A stretch of 64,000 nt of DNA from CAVRZJ01 sp964594125 (GCA_964594125.1 CAZQLL010000007.1:1-64000), one strand, 5' to 3'. Numbered from the stretch's first letter, positions 1 through 8,285 are shown. The notes: generated by a model from the sequence alone, not told the origin. Numbers and translations: made by a program.

Positions 1-1
1 C

Positions 2-499
2 CTGATCCAGACCGAGGTGCCGAAGAAGCTGCTCGAGGAGTGGCTGGCGCTGTGGTCCGCGCACTACCAGCTTTCCGACGTGCTCAAGGTCGAGCTCAAG
101 CCGTTCCGCGCCGGCTCCGAGCTGCTCGAGCTGGCGCTCACCGCGGAGGGCGAGAAGGTCGCCAACGTCGTCTTCGCCCCGATCCACGACCGCCACGACC
201 GCTCGATCCTCTCCGTCCGCGACCAGAACACCTTCTCGGAAGCGCTGCGCAAGAAGCGCCTGATGACGCTCGTGCACCTGTACCTCGTGCACCGCTACAA
301 GGCCGACTCGGTGCACTACGTGACGCCGACGGAGGACAACCAGTACCAGGCGGCCAAAATGAAGGCGCAGGGGATCTTCTCCGAGGTCTCGACCGAGGTC
401 GGCCAGATCATCGTCGCCGACGTCGCCCGCGACCGCATCGCCGCCCTGCTCGCCGCCGACCGCGTCGCCCTGGGCAGGCTGATCCGCAAGGAAGCATAG
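2..499 (+). CDS. Isocitrate lyase-like protein, C-terminal part (5' end outside window)
   Basis: The reading frame is open from base 2, upstream of the first GTG at 17, so the gene starts outside the window; 165 residues are visible. The tail contains SVHYVTPTEDNQYQ and STEVGQIIVADVARDR and ends ALGRLIRKEA, which I recognise from memory as the C-terminal region of long-form isocitrate lyases of the glyoxylate shunt. None of the catalytic core (the KKCGH-type loop) is in view, so this rests on C-terminal resemblance only. Two degraded copies of parts of this gene lie at 2131-2238 and 8221-8283. The next gene downstream is on the opposite strand. A search of the upstream contig for the ICL signature would settle the call. 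Confidence 0.55.
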   Translation: MIQTEVPKKLLEEWLALWSAHYQLSDVLKVELKPFRAGSELLELALTAEGEKVANVVFAPIHDRHDRSILSVRDQNTFSEALRKKRLMTLVHLYLVHRYKADSVHYVTPTEDNQYQAAKMKAQGIFSEVSTEVGQIIVADVARDRIAALLAADRVALGRLIRKEA

Positions 500-598
500 G
501 CCACCCGTGCCACGGCGGCGGGTCGCTGTCCCGAGCGCTGTTCGCGACCCTCCGAACCGAGAGAGCGCCTGCGCTCGGCAGCACTCGTGACGCGCCCT

Positions 599-1018
599 TT
601 ATGCCTGCAGGCGACTGTCTGGGCTCCAGCCAAGCAGCGGGTACGCGCGAAGGAGGCGCGCGGTGCCGGCGCTCGAATCGGGAGGCGTGCCGGTGCCGAG
701 GCGTCGCAGGAGCCTCTGCAGCGTCCTCCGGCGACCCCAGGCCAGCGCACGGGCCTGCCGCTGCGCCATGACGGCGAGCAACGACGGCTCGACCCCGGGC
801 TGCTCTGGCAAGGCACCCAGCGCAGAGAGAGCGAGAGAGACGGCCCCGGCGATCGCCTCGCGGTCGGAGACCGACGGGATGTGCTCACGCAGGGTCAAGG
901 AGAGGGCGTGTACCAGGACGGGAGCGAATGCAAGCTGCTGCGCCCAGTACGATTGCGCGCGTGCCCCGCCACCGCGAAGCTCGGCGAGCATCACTTCGAT
1001 GCTCCTCGACCAGCTCAC
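599..1018 (-). CDS. Unknown protein coupled to nucleotidyltransferase
   Basis: This is a 139-residue protein with no family that I recognise. Its GTG start overlaps the stop of the upstream nucleotidyltransferase gene (GTGA at 1015-1018), so the two are translationally coupled and probably work together. It is rich in Ala, Leu and Arg. It has two moderately hydrophobic stretches, around residues 25-45 (AFAPVLVHALSLTL) and 58-72 (AGAVSLALSALGAL), but no convincing membrane helix pattern, and its C-terminal half carries clusters of Arg. As the second gene of a two-gene cassette next to a broken recombinase it could be the partner of a toxin-antitoxin or defence pair, but this is inference from context. 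Confidence 0.55.
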   Translation of the reverse strand: MSWSRSIEVMLAELRGGGARAQSYWAQQLAFAPVLVHALSLTLREHIPSVSDREAIAGAVSLALSALGALPEQPGVEPSLLAVMAQRQARALAWGRRRTLQRLLRRLGTGTPPDSSAGTARLLRAYPLLGWSPDSRLQA

Positions 1019-1551
1019 AGGTCTTCCAAGACGAAACGCAGGTTGTCGAGGATCACGGGGTCAACGCGCCACCGCCCCGGGAGGCGCCCGAATGCCTCGG
1101 TCAGGTCCGCCTCGGCAACGGCGAAGCGCTGCACCAGGAAGGCGATGTCGGCGACATCCTCGGGATCGAGACGCTTGAGCTTGCCGATGATCAGGTCCGC
1201 GGCAGGCGGCGTCCGGACGGTGAGCTTGCGTCCCCGAAACACGGTGTTGTAGGGTCGGTCTGGCGACGCGATGGGGAGAACCAGTGTTTCCTCGGGTACC
1301 ACCTCGAGAAAATCGCGTTCCGCCAGGTCTTTGCCGGAGGTCGGGTTGAAGTCGACGCCGGCGGCAGCGCAGGAGCGCCGCAAATCTGTTTCCACAAAGC
1401 GGGACGACGGTAGGACGTCGACGTCGAGTGTGGTCCGTCCCTCCAAGCCCAAAGCGAGTACCGCGGCCCCGCCACGAATCTCCAGCTCGCACGAGGACTG
1501 CAACGCACCGTCGAGCGCTGCGAAAATGGCGAAGAGCCTGTTCCGGTCCAC
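1015..1551 (-). CDS. DUF6036-type nucleotidyltransferase
   Basis: This protein of about 178 residues looks like the minimal nucleotidyltransferases of the DUF6036 / AbiEii-like group. It has an early RGGAAVLALGL segment followed by RTTLDVDVL, the T-x-D-x-D arrangement expected for metal-binding aspartates, and later a PPAADLIIGKLKR helix as in these families. Such enzymes add nucleotides to RNA or protein and often occur in two-gene accessory or toxin-antitoxin cassettes. Two GTG codons are possible starts, at 1554 and 1551; I prefer 1551 because a TTGACG-N16-TAGACT promoter (1585-1580 and 1563-1558) leaves exactly six bases before it, as in other leaderless genes here. The downstream gene overlaps by four bases. 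Confidence 0.7.
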   Translation of the reverse strand: MDRNRLFAIFAALDGALQSSCELEIRGGAAVLALGLEGRTTLDVDVLPSSRFVETDLRRSCAAAGVDFNPTSGKDLAERDFLEVVPEETLVLPIASPDRPYNTVFRGRKLTVRTPPAADLIIGKLKRLDPEDVADIAFLVQRFAVAEADLTEAFGRLPGRWRVDPVILDNLRFVLEDL

Positions 1552-1557
1552 CACACC

Positions 1558-1585
1558 AGTCTATTGCTGGTGGCCGCGCCGTCAA
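1558..1585 (-). promoter_or_regulatory. Promoter of the nucleotidyltransferase cassette
   Basis: Read on the minus strand, TTGACG (1585-1580) is followed after 16 bases by TAGACT (1563-1558), and GTG follows after GGTGTG. The expected transcription start coincides with the start codon, so the mRNA would be leaderless. The TGA of the -35 box is also the stop codon of the truncated recombinase. Confidence 0.6.
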
Positions 1586-2037
1586 GTGCAAGCGCGGTCG
1601 GCAGTGGTGACAGCCTCACCGCGGTTGTTGAGGAAGACCTCCGGGGTGGGGGCCGAGCCGCGTCCGGCCAGCCAAGCCCGCAGAGCGCGCGTCACCTCCT
1701 TCCATAACGGTAGGCGGCGCTGTCGCTGTACCTTGCCATATACCAAGATGCTCGGATACGGGCCGTCCAACTCGATCTCACCCAGGCGCAGAACCACGAT
1801 CTCCGAAACCCGTGAACCGGCACCGAGGCCGAGGTAGAGCATGGCCCGGTCACGGACTCCGTGGCGCGTGCCCGGATCCGGAGCATCGAGGACCGCCTTC
1901 ATTCCTACTCGGGCCAAGTGGCTCACCAGGTGTTCCTGCTTCCGCTTGTTCGAGACCGCACGAACGCGCCGGAGCTGCTCCTGGGCCGAAGGCACCTCGT
2001 ACTCGACGTACCTGATGAACGAGCGGATGGCCGTCAG
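1582..2037 (-). pseudogene. Tyrosine recombinase (integrase) remnant
   Basis: The frame reads LTAIRSFIRYVEYEVPSAQE, then DAPDPGTRHGVRDRAMLYLG and GAGSRVSEIVVLRLGEIEL, which is the start of the catalytic domain of XerC/D-like tyrosine recombinases, including the first catalytic Arg in AGSRVSE. It stops at VFLNNRGEAVTTADRACT, before the HxxR box and the active-site Tyr, and an in-frame TGA (2038-2040) precedes the visible N-terminal part. About half of a normal recombinase is missing, so it is dead. A GTG at 1995 would allow a 137-residue fragment. Related transposase-type recombinases occur in RIT elements, but I see no second or third recombinase here. It marks past mobile-element activity beside the accessory cassette. 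Confidence 0.75.
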
Positions 2038-2130
2038 TCAATGGAATAGCATCACTCGTCCGGGCGGTCGGTCGAATCATGACCGCGTTGCCGGCGGCGG
2101 AGATGGCATCATGATCGAACCTGGGAGCAA

Positions 2131-2238
2131 TCGAGCTCAAGCCGTTCCGCGCCGGTTCCGAGCTGCTCGAGCTGGCACTCACGGCGAAGAGCGAGAAGGT
2201 GGCCAACGTCGTCTTCGCCCCGATTCACGATCGCCACC
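2131..2238 (+). pseudogene. Relic of the isocitrate lyase-like gene, middle part
   Basis: These 108 bases align without gaps to bases 90-197 of the gene at the left edge, with 8 differences by my count. Six of the differences are synonymous and two change an amino acid (Glu to Lys, Gly to Ser). The homology stops abruptly at both ends. The dominance of synonymous changes says the two copies diverged while both were translated, so this is the leftover of a paralogue or of an incoming homologous copy rather than a recent accidental duplication. Confidence 0.8.
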
Positions 2239-2342
2239 GGTCGGTCGGCTCGCCGAGGCGCACCCGGAGGTCGCCTCCGTGCTGCCCGAGGGTATTCTCG
2301 CCCTGATGCGGTGACCCTGGCCGGCGGCCGGCGCCGCCGCGT

Positions 2343-2350
2343 GCTATGTT
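2343..2350 (+). promoter_or_regulatory. -10 box of the dynamin-like gene
   Basis: GCTATGTT ends six bases before ATG 2357, so the transcript would start at or near the start codon. No convincing -35 box is visible. Confidence 0.4.
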
Positions 2351-2356
2351 TTGCGC

Positions 2357-4108
2357 ATGCTCACACGCATCCTGGGACCCGCCGAGCAGGCGCTGCTGGC
2401 GCGCGAGCGCGAGGTGCTGCGCGACGTCGAGGTGGAGCTGGCGCGCCAGGAGGCGCCGCCCGAGACGCTGGCTCGCCTGCGCGCTTCGGTGCGGGCGCTC
2501 GACGAGCTGTTCCTCATCGCGGTGGTCGGCGAGTTCAACTCCGGCAAGAGCGCGTTCATCAACGCGCTGCTCGGGCGTGACCTCGCGGCCGAGGGGGTGA
2601 CGCCCACCACGTCGCGCATCCACCTGCTGCGCCACGGCGAACAGGAGTCGAGGCGGCAGCTCGACGACGGCACCGAGCTGGTCACCGCACCCGTCGAGCT
2701 GCTGCGCGAGGTGACGATCGTCGACACGCCGGGCACGAACTCCCTCGACCGCAGCCACGAGGCGCTGACGCGCGAGTTCGTGCCGCGCGCCGACCTGGTG
2801 CTGTTCGTCACGTCGGCGGACCGGCCCCTTTCCGAGAGCGAGAGGGTGTTTCTCGCCGTGATCCGCGAGTGGGGCAAGAAGGTCGTGGTGCTGCTCAACA
2901 AGCGCGACATCCTGCGCGGCGCCGCCGAGCTTGCCGAGGTCAGGACCTACGTCGCCGAGAACACGCGGCGGATGCTCGGCTGCGAGCCGCCGCTGTTCGA
3001 CCTCTCGTGCCGGGTGGCGCGCGCCGAGGGCGCCGAGGCGGGCGGCCTCGCGGCGGTCGAGCGGCACCTGCGCGCCACGCTCGAGGACGGCGAGGCGGTG
3101 GCGCTCAAGCTCGCCAACCCGCTCGGTGTGGCGGCGCGGCTGGTCGCCGCCGAGGCGGAGGCCGCCGGCGCGCGCCTCGAGCTGCTCGCCGAGGACCTCG
3201 CGGCGACCGACGACATCGAGCGCCAGCTCGGCGCCTACGCGGAGGACGTCGACCGCGAGTTCCGCCTGCGCCTGTCCGACATCGACACCGTGCTGCACTC
3301 GCTCGAGCGGCGCGGCGTCGAGTTCCTCGACGACACGGTGCGGCTCTCGCGCCTGCCCTCGCTGCTGCGCCGCGACGAGCTGCGCGCCGCCTTCGAGCGC
3401 CAGGTGGTGGCGGACGCGCCGCGGCAGGTCGAGCAGCGCGTCGACTCGCTGATCGACTGGCTGGTGTCATCCGACCTCAACCAGTGGCAGGCGGTGATCG
3501 CGCACGTCAACCGCCGGCGGGCGGTGCACGCGGAGCGGATGGTGGGGGAGGCCGGCGGCCGCTTCGAGTCCGATCGCGGACGGCTGCTCGACACCGTCGG
3601 GCGAGCCGCCAGGGACGCGTTCGCGCGCTACGACCGCGCCGCCGAGGCGCGGCGCCTGGCCGAGGACGTGCAGCGCGCGGTCACCACCACCGCCCTCACC
3701 GAGGCCGGCGCCGTGGGCCTCGGCGCTGCCGTGACGGCGCTCGCCACCAGCGCCGCCGCTGACGTCACCGGGCTCCTCGCCGCCGGCGCCATGGCGGTTC
3801 TGGGCCTGCTCATCCTGCCGCACCGCCGGCGCGCCGCGACCGCCGACCTCAAGGCCGCGATCGCCACGATGCGCACCCACCTGATGGACGCGCTCACCCA
3901 GCGCTTCCGCACCGAGGCCGCGGGAAGCCTGGGACGCATCCGCGAGACGGTGGCGCCGTACACCCGCTTCGTGCGCGCCGAGCGCGACCGCCTGCGCGAG
4001 CGCCAGGACGCGGTCACGGCGCTGCGCGGCCGCGTCGACGCGCTCGCGCGAGAGATCGCCGCGCTGCGGCCTGGCGACCGCGGACGCACCGGACCGCCGG
4101 CACGATGA
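2357..4108 (+). CDS. Dynamin-family GTPase
   Basis: This is a large GTPase of about 583 residues of the bacterial dynamin-like type, which remodels or protects membranes. The G1 loop GEFNSGKSAF lies near residue 58, a conserved Thr pair in GVTPTTSRI follows, G3 is DTPG near 125 and G4 is NKRD near 181. A long helical middle region follows, then a hydrophobic segment (VTGLLAAGAMAVLGLLILP, about residues 470-490), probably the membrane-insertion element, then more helix. A TTG at 2351 is in frame, but I choose ATG 2357 because TATGTT (2345-2350) sits six bases before it, the spacing of a leaderless start. The next gene begins 46 bases downstream with its own Shine-Dalgarno. Confidence 0.85.
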   Translation: MLTRILGPAEQALLAREREVLRDVEVELARQEAPPETLARLRASVRALDELFLIAVVGEFNSGKSAFINALLGRDLAAEGVTPTTSRIHLLRHGEQESRRQLDDGTELVTAPVELLREVTIVDTPGTNSLDRSHEALTREFVPRADLVLFVTSADRPLSESERVFLAVIREWGKKVVVLLNKRDILRGAAELAEVRTYVAENTRRMLGCEPPLFDLSCRVARAEGAEAGGLAAVERHLRATLEDGEAVALKLANPLGVAARLVAAEAEAAGARLELLAEDLAATDDIERQLGAYAEDVDREFRLRLSDIDTVLHSLERRGVEFLDDTVRLSRLPSLLRRDELRAAFERQVVADAPRQVEQRVDSLIDWLVSSDLNQWQAVIAHVNRRRAVHAERMVGEAGGRFESDRGRLLDTVGRAARDAFARYDRAAEARRLAEDVQRAVTTTALTEAGAVGLGAAVTALATSAAADVTGLLAAGAMAVLGLLILPHRRRAATADLKAAIATMRTHLMDALTQRFRTEAAGSLGRIRETVAPYTRFVRAERDRLRERQDAVTALRGRVDALAREIAALRPGDRGRTGPPAR

Positions 4109-4154
4109 AGGCGCACTGGTCCTTTCCGTCGCCTCGCCACCAGCGGAGGAAACG

Positions 4155-5345
4155 ATGAGAATGCTCAAGCTGGTCACCGGAGGCCGCGTGTTCGCCCCCG
4201 AGCCCCTGGGAGAGAAGGACATCCTGGTCGCCGGCGGGACCGTCGCGGCGATCGCCGAGCCCGGCGCCATCACCGTCGGCGGCGTGCCGGTGACCACGAT
4301 CGACGCCGCCGGCGCCGTGGTCATCCCCGGCCTCATCGACCCCCACGTGCACCTCCTCGGCGGCGGCGGCGAGGGCGGCCCGGCCACCCGCGCTCCCGAG
4401 ATCCGCGTCGAGGACATCGCCGCGCACGGCGTCACCACCGTGATCGGCTGCCTCGGCACCGACGGCATCACCCGCCACATGACCTCGCTGCTGGCCAAGG
4501 CCCGCGCCCTGGAGGCCGAGGGGATCTCTACCTGGATCTTCTCCGGCTCCTACGAGATTCCGGTGGTGACGCTGACCGGCAGCATCCGCGGCGACCTGGT
4601 GGTCGTGGACAAGGTGCTCGGTGCCGGCGAGATCGCCGTCTCCGACCACCGCTCGGCGCAGCCCACCTTCGCGGAGATCGCGCGGCTCGCCGCCGAGTGC
4701 CGCGTCGGCGGCATGCTCGGCGGCAAGGCGGGCATCCTCCACCTCCACCTCGGGGACGGCTCGCGGGGACTCGAGTACGTCCGCCGCCTCGCCGAGGAGA
4801 CCGAGATCCCGCGCAGCCAGGTGGTTCCCACCCACTGCAACCGCAACCCGCGCCTGCTCGACGAGGCCGTGGAGCTGGCGGCGGCCGGCGGCTGCGTCGA
4901 CCTCACCGCCGGGCTCGACCGGCACGGCGCCGGCATCGCCGTCGTCGCCGCCGTGCGGCTGCTCCAGGAGCGCGGCGCGCCGTTGCACCGGGTGACCGTG
5001 AGCTCCGACGCCAACGGCTCGATCCCGGTGTTCGACGCGGCCGGCGAGCTCGTGGGCCTCGGCGTCGCCACCCAGGACGACCTGCTGGACTCGTTCCGGA
5101 GCGTGGTGCGGGAGGGCGTCCTCGACCTTTCCGCCGCGTGCCGCCTGTTCTCCGGCAACGCCGCGGCGATCTATCGGCTCTCGCGCAAGGGCCGGATCGC
5201 GGCGGGCTGCGACGCCGATCTGGTGGTGCTGGACGCGGAGCTGAACCCCCGCGAGGTGCTCGCGCGCGGCCGGCGGCTGGTGGCCGGCGGCGCGGTGCTC
5301 GTCCGCGGCACCTTCTCGACGCCGGCGGAGGCCCGCCATGGCTGA
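4155..5345 (+). CDS. iadA: Isoaspartyl dipeptidase (beta-aspartyl-peptidase)
   Basis: This 396-residue amidohydrolase matches IadA, a cytoplasmic binuclear zinc enzyme that hydrolyses beta-aspartyl dipeptides formed from damaged proteins. Visible marks are the metal-binding PHVHLLGGGGEGG (about residues 63-75), the Lys expected to be carboxylated in VVDKVLGAGE, followed by the ISDHRS-like AVSDHRS, then THCNRN, and the catalytic Asp in SSDANGS near residue 285. Length is normal for the family. GGAGGAA seven bases before the ATG fixes the start. The stop overlaps the antiporter gene by eight bases, so the two are one transcription unit. Confidence 0.92.
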   Translation: MRMLKLVTGGRVFAPEPLGEKDILVAGGTVAAIAEPGAITVGGVPVTTIDAAGAVVIPGLIDPHVHLLGGGGEGGPATRAPEIRVEDIAAHGVTTVIGCLGTDGITRHMTSLLAKARALEAEGISTWIFSGSYEIPVVTLTGSIRGDLVVVDKVLGAGEIAVSDHRSAQPTFAEIARLAAECRVGGMLGGKAGILHLHLGDGSRGLEYVRRLAEETEIPRSQVVPTHCNRNPRLLDEAVELAAAGGCVDLTAGLDRHGAGIAVVAAVRLLQERGAPLHRVTVSSDANGSIPVFDAAGELVGLGVATQDDLLDSFRSVVREGVLDLSAACRLFSGNAAAIYRLSRKGRIAAGCDADLVVLDAELNPREVLARGRRLVAGGAVLVRGTFSTPAEARHG

Positions 5346-6765
5346 GACCGCCCCGGCCGCCGCCCGCGGCCGCCGCGAGCCGGGGATCGTGGTGGCGCTG
5401 CTCCCGATCGCCGTCATGGCCGCCCTGCTCGGGGTGGGCTACGGCGTCTACCATGTCAAGGCGCAGATCCTGCTCCTGGCCGCCGCCGGCTTCTCCGGCT
5501 GCGTCGGCTGGGCGCTCGGCTACTCCTGGAGCGAGATGCTGGAAGGGATCGTGGAGTCGATCCGCAAGGCGATGCCGGCGATCCTCATCATGCTGTGCGT
5601 CGGCCTGCTGATCGGCGCCTGGATCACCTGCGGCACCATCCCGATGGTCATGTACTGGGGGCTCAAGGTCATCTCCCCGCAGTACTTCCTCGTCACAGCG
5701 TGCATCGTCTGCACGATCACCGCGATCGCCACCGGCACATCGTGGGGGACGATCGGCACGCTCGGGGTGGCGCTCATGGGGGTGGCGATCGCCCAGGGGA
5801 TCCCGCCGGGTCCGGCCGCCGGCGCCATCGTCGCCGGCGCCTACATGGGCGACAAGATGTCGCCGTTCTCCGACATCCCCAACCTGGCGCCGATCGCCAC
5901 CGGGTCGAACCTGTTCGACACGCTCAAGCACATGATGTGGTCGGCGGTGCCGGCGTGGCTCGTCGGCCTCGCCATCTACCTGGTGGTCGGGCTGCGCTAC
6001 GGCGCCGCCGCCCCGGCCGGCGACACGCTCGACGTGGTGACGGCGACGCTGCGCAGCCACTTCACGTTCTCCTGGCTGCTGCTGCTGCCGATGGCCGTCG
6101 TCTTCGCCTTTGCCTTCGCCAAGAAGCCGGTGATCCCGGGGATGCTGCTGTCGGTGGCGGTCGCCGGGGTGCTTGCCGTCGCCGTGCAGGGGACGCCGAT
6201 ACCCGCGTTCGCCACCGCCCTCAACACCGGTTTCGTACCCGCCACCGGGCAGGCGACCGTCGACCGGCTGCTCGGCCGCGGCGGCATGATGAGCATGATG
6301 GAGACCCAGCTCATCGCGTTCACCGCTTTCGCCTTCGGCGGCATCATGCAGAGGACGGGGCTGCTCGCGGTGCTGCTCGCCCGGGTGATGCGCTTCGCCC
6401 GGAAGGTGTGGAGCCTGGTGCTCACCACCGTCGTCGCGGCGGCGACCACGGCGCTCGTCACCGGCAGCTCGTACCTCTCGATCATCATCCCGGGCGAGCT
6501 CCTGTCCCCGATCTACCGGAGCAAGGGGCTCGCCGCCAAGAACCTGGCGCGCATCGTCGTGGAGAGCGGCGGGATCATCGTGCCGCTCGTCCCCTGGAGC
6601 ATGGCCGGCGTCTACATCACCGGCACGATCGGCGTGCCCACGCTGTCCTACCTGCCGTGGGCGTTCATGAACTACCTCTCGGTCGGGGTGCTGCTGCTGT
6701 ACGGCGCCACCGGCTTCACGATGGCGCCGAAGGTGCGCGACGACGAGACCCAGATCGGAAGCTGA
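5338..6765 (+). CDS. NhaC-family Na+/H+ antiporter
   Basis: This 475-residue polytopic inner-membrane protein has about a dozen hydrophobic segments and matches the NhaC family. Characteristic stretches include TGTSWGTIGTLGVALMG and GAYMGDKMSPFSDIPNLAP in the first half and TGSSYLSIIIPGELL in the second. NhaC members exchange sodium for protons, and some relatives are amino-acid-coupled, for example the malate/lactate antiporters. Its overlap with the isoaspartyl dipeptidase gene makes an amino-acid-linked role possible, but that is inference from position. Translation starts at ATG 5338 inside the end of iadA. The gene is followed by a separate promoter, so the operon ends here. Confidence 0.85.
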   Translation: MAETAPAAARGRREPGIVVALLPIAVMAALLGVGYGVYHVKAQILLLAAAGFSGCVGWALGYSWSEMLEGIVESIRKAMPAILIMLCVGLLIGAWITCGTIPMVMYWGLKVISPQYFLVTACIVCTITAIATGTSWGTIGTLGVALMGVAIAQGIPPGPAAGAIVAGAYMGDKMSPFSDIPNLAPIATGSNLFDTLKHMMWSAVPAWLVGLAIYLVVGLRYGAAAPAGDTLDVVTATLRSHFTFSWLLLLPMAVVFAFAFAKKPVIPGMLLSVAVAGVLAVAVQGTPIPAFATALNTGFVPATGQATVDRLLGRGGMMSMMETQLIAFTAFAFGGIMQRTGLLAVLLARVMRFARKVWSLVLTTVVAAATTALVTGSSYLSIIIPGELLSPIYRSKGLAAKNLARIVVESGGIIVPLVPWSMAGVYITGTIGVPTLSYLPWAFMNYLSVGVLLLYGATGFTMAPKVRDDETQIGS

Positions 6766-6839
6766 CGCAGGGCGGATCACACTCCGGCGCCCGGCGCTCG
6801 ACTAGTGACCGAATACCCTATGCATGATGAACCAACACC

Positions 6840-6867
6840 TTGACATTTTTTTCGCCGATTCTACAAT
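6840..6867 (+). promoter_or_regulatory. Sigma70 promoter of the methionine gamma-lyase-type gene
   Basis: TTGACA (6840-6845), a 16-base spacer and TACAAT (6862-6867) make a near-consensus promoter in an unusually AT-rich patch. Transcription should start near 6874, leaving a leader of about 58 bases with GGAG (6920-6923) ahead of ATG 6932. The longer upstream frame from 6824 would run through this promoter and is therefore rejected. Confidence 0.85.
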
Positions 6868-6931
6868 CCCTCCGAACAGAAGTCAGGGCTCGCCAGGAGT
6901 TCCTGATGATTCTTGTATCGGAGCGACACCC

Positions 6932-8155
6932 ATGAGCGGACACAACCCGGAGCGGGCACTGGCGGCAGCGAAGCGGGAGTTCGGTGAGCACGGCGGCGTC
7001 ACCCCGTCGATCGAGCGTTCGTCGACGTTCACGGTGATCGACCCGCACACGATGCCCGAGATCTTCGCCGGGCTGCGCGGCCCCGACAAGGGCGGCTGCT
7101 TCCTGTACAGCCGCCACTTCAACCCGACCGTCGACGTCGCCGCGCGCTACCTCGCGGCGCTCGAGGGCACCGAGGCGGCGGTGTGCACGGCGAGCGGCAT
7201 GGCGGCAATCTCCTGCGCGCTGCTGCAGCTCGTCGAGGCGGGCGGGCACATCGTTGCCTCGAACACGGTCTACGGGGGTACCCACGCGCTGCTCGCCGAG
7301 CTGCTGCCGCGCATGGGGATCCACACCACGTTCGTCGATCCGACCGACACCGCCGCCTTCGCCGCCGCGATCCGCCCGGAAACCCGCGTGCTGTACACGG
7401 AAGTGATGGCCAACCCGACGCTGCGGATCGCCGACATCCCGGCGATCGCGGCGATCGCGCACGCCCGCGGCCTGGCCCTGGTGGTCGACAACACCTTCAC
7501 GCCGGTGCTGGTGTCGCCGGCGCAGCTCGGCGCCGACGTGGTGGTGCACTCGCTGACCAAGTTCGTCAACGGCGCGTCGGACATCATCGGCGGCGTGATC
7601 TGCGCCAGCCAGGAGCTCGTCTACCGCCTGATGGACCTGCACACCGGTCGGGTCATGCTGCTCGGGCCGACGATGGATCCGCGCGTCGCATTCGACGTGG
7701 CGCAGCGCCTGCCGCACCTGCCGCTGCGCATGCGCGAGCACTCGCGCAGGGCGCTGGCCGTCGCCGAGCACCTCGAGCGCCTCGGGGCGCCGGTGATCTA
7801 CCCCGGCCTGCCGTCGCACCCGCAGCACTCGCGGCTCGCCGCCCAGCTCAACCCGGGGTACGGCTTCGGCGGCCTGATCGCCATCGACTGCGGCACCGCG
7901 GAGCGCGCCGAGCACGCCCTCGACGTGCTGCAGAACGAGGTTGGCTTCGGGCTGATTGCGGTGTCGCTCGGCTACTTCGACACCCTGATGTCGTGCTCGG
8001 GCTCGTCGACGTCGTCTGAGATCGCGCCCGAAAAACAGGCGAAGATGGGGCTCTCCCCCGGCCTGCTGCGCATCTCGATCGGCCTGACCGGCGACCTCGA
8101 CGACCGCCTCGAGCAGGTCGAGCGGGCGTTGCGCGCGGTCGGCATGATCGCGTAG
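6932..8155 (+). CDS. Methionine gamma-lyase / cystathionine gamma-lyase family PLP enzyme
   Basis: This 407-residue enzyme of the Cys/Met-metabolism PLP family shows YSRHFNPTVD, the cofactor region ASGMAAISCALL, VVDNTFTPVL with the PLP-binding Asp, and the Schiff-base Lys in HSLTKFVNGASDIIGG near residue 210. The family splits or builds sulfur amino acids. The closest sub-type by eye is methionine gamma-lyase, which yields methanethiol, ammonia and 2-oxobutyrate, but gamma-synthase activity cannot be excluded. The start is set by GGAG and by the promoter just upstream. A relic of a second related gene lies at 11821-11877. The 2-oxobutyrate could feed the propionyl-CoA carboxylase at 40-44 kb; that link is speculative. 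Confidence 0.85.
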   Translation: MSGHNPERALAAAKREFGEHGGVTPSIERSSTFTVIDPHTMPEIFAGLRGPDKGGCFLYSRHFNPTVDVAARYLAALEGTEAAVCTASGMAAISCALLQLVEAGGHIVASNTVYGGTHALLAELLPRMGIHTTFVDPTDTAAFAAAIRPETRVLYTEVMANPTLRIADIPAIAAIAHARGLALVVDNTFTPVLVSPAQLGADVVVHSLTKFVNGASDIIGGVICASQELVYRLMDLHTGRVMLLGPTMDPRVAFDVAQRLPHLPLRMREHSRRALAVAEHLERLGAPVIYPGLPSHPQHSRLAAQLNPGYGFGGLIAIDCGTAERAEHALDVLQNEVGFGLIAVSLGYFDTLMSCSGSSTSSEIAPEKQAKMGLSPGLLRISIGLTGDLDDRLEQVERALRAVGMIA

Positions 8156-8220
8156 CGGTCCCGGGCCCGGAGCGGCGCTCGCGGCCCGATCGTGTCACCG
8201 CCGCGCACCCCTCCGGGACC

Positions 8221-8283
8221 ACCCGCGCATCACCGAGCTGCTCGACCCCGACCGCGCGGCGTTGGGCCGCCTGATCCGCAGGG
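8221..8283 (+). pseudogene. Relic of the isocitrate lyase-like gene, 3' tail
   Basis: Read forward, this reads RITELLDPDRAALGRLIRR, which matches the last residues of the gene at the left edge (DRIAALLAADRVALGRLIRK). No homologous frame lies before or after it. It sits between the gamma-lyase-type gene and the anti-sigma factor gene, about 6 kb from the other relic of the same gene. Confidence 0.65.
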
Positions 8284-8285
8284 TG

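Noticed and set aside
4014..6780. Long antisense frames opposite iadA and the antiporter gene
   Set aside because: They are shadow frames of GC-rich codons with Arg/His/Gly-rich, featureless products; the sense genes have clear family motifs.
6824..6931. N-terminal extension of the gamma-lyase-type gene
   Set aside because: It would run through a near-consensus promoter and lacks family homology; ATG 6932 has GGAG before it.
6874..6931. SAM- or sulfur-type riboswitch in the gamma-lyase leader
   Set aside because: The leader is only about 58 bases and has no stem pattern of a known riboswitch.
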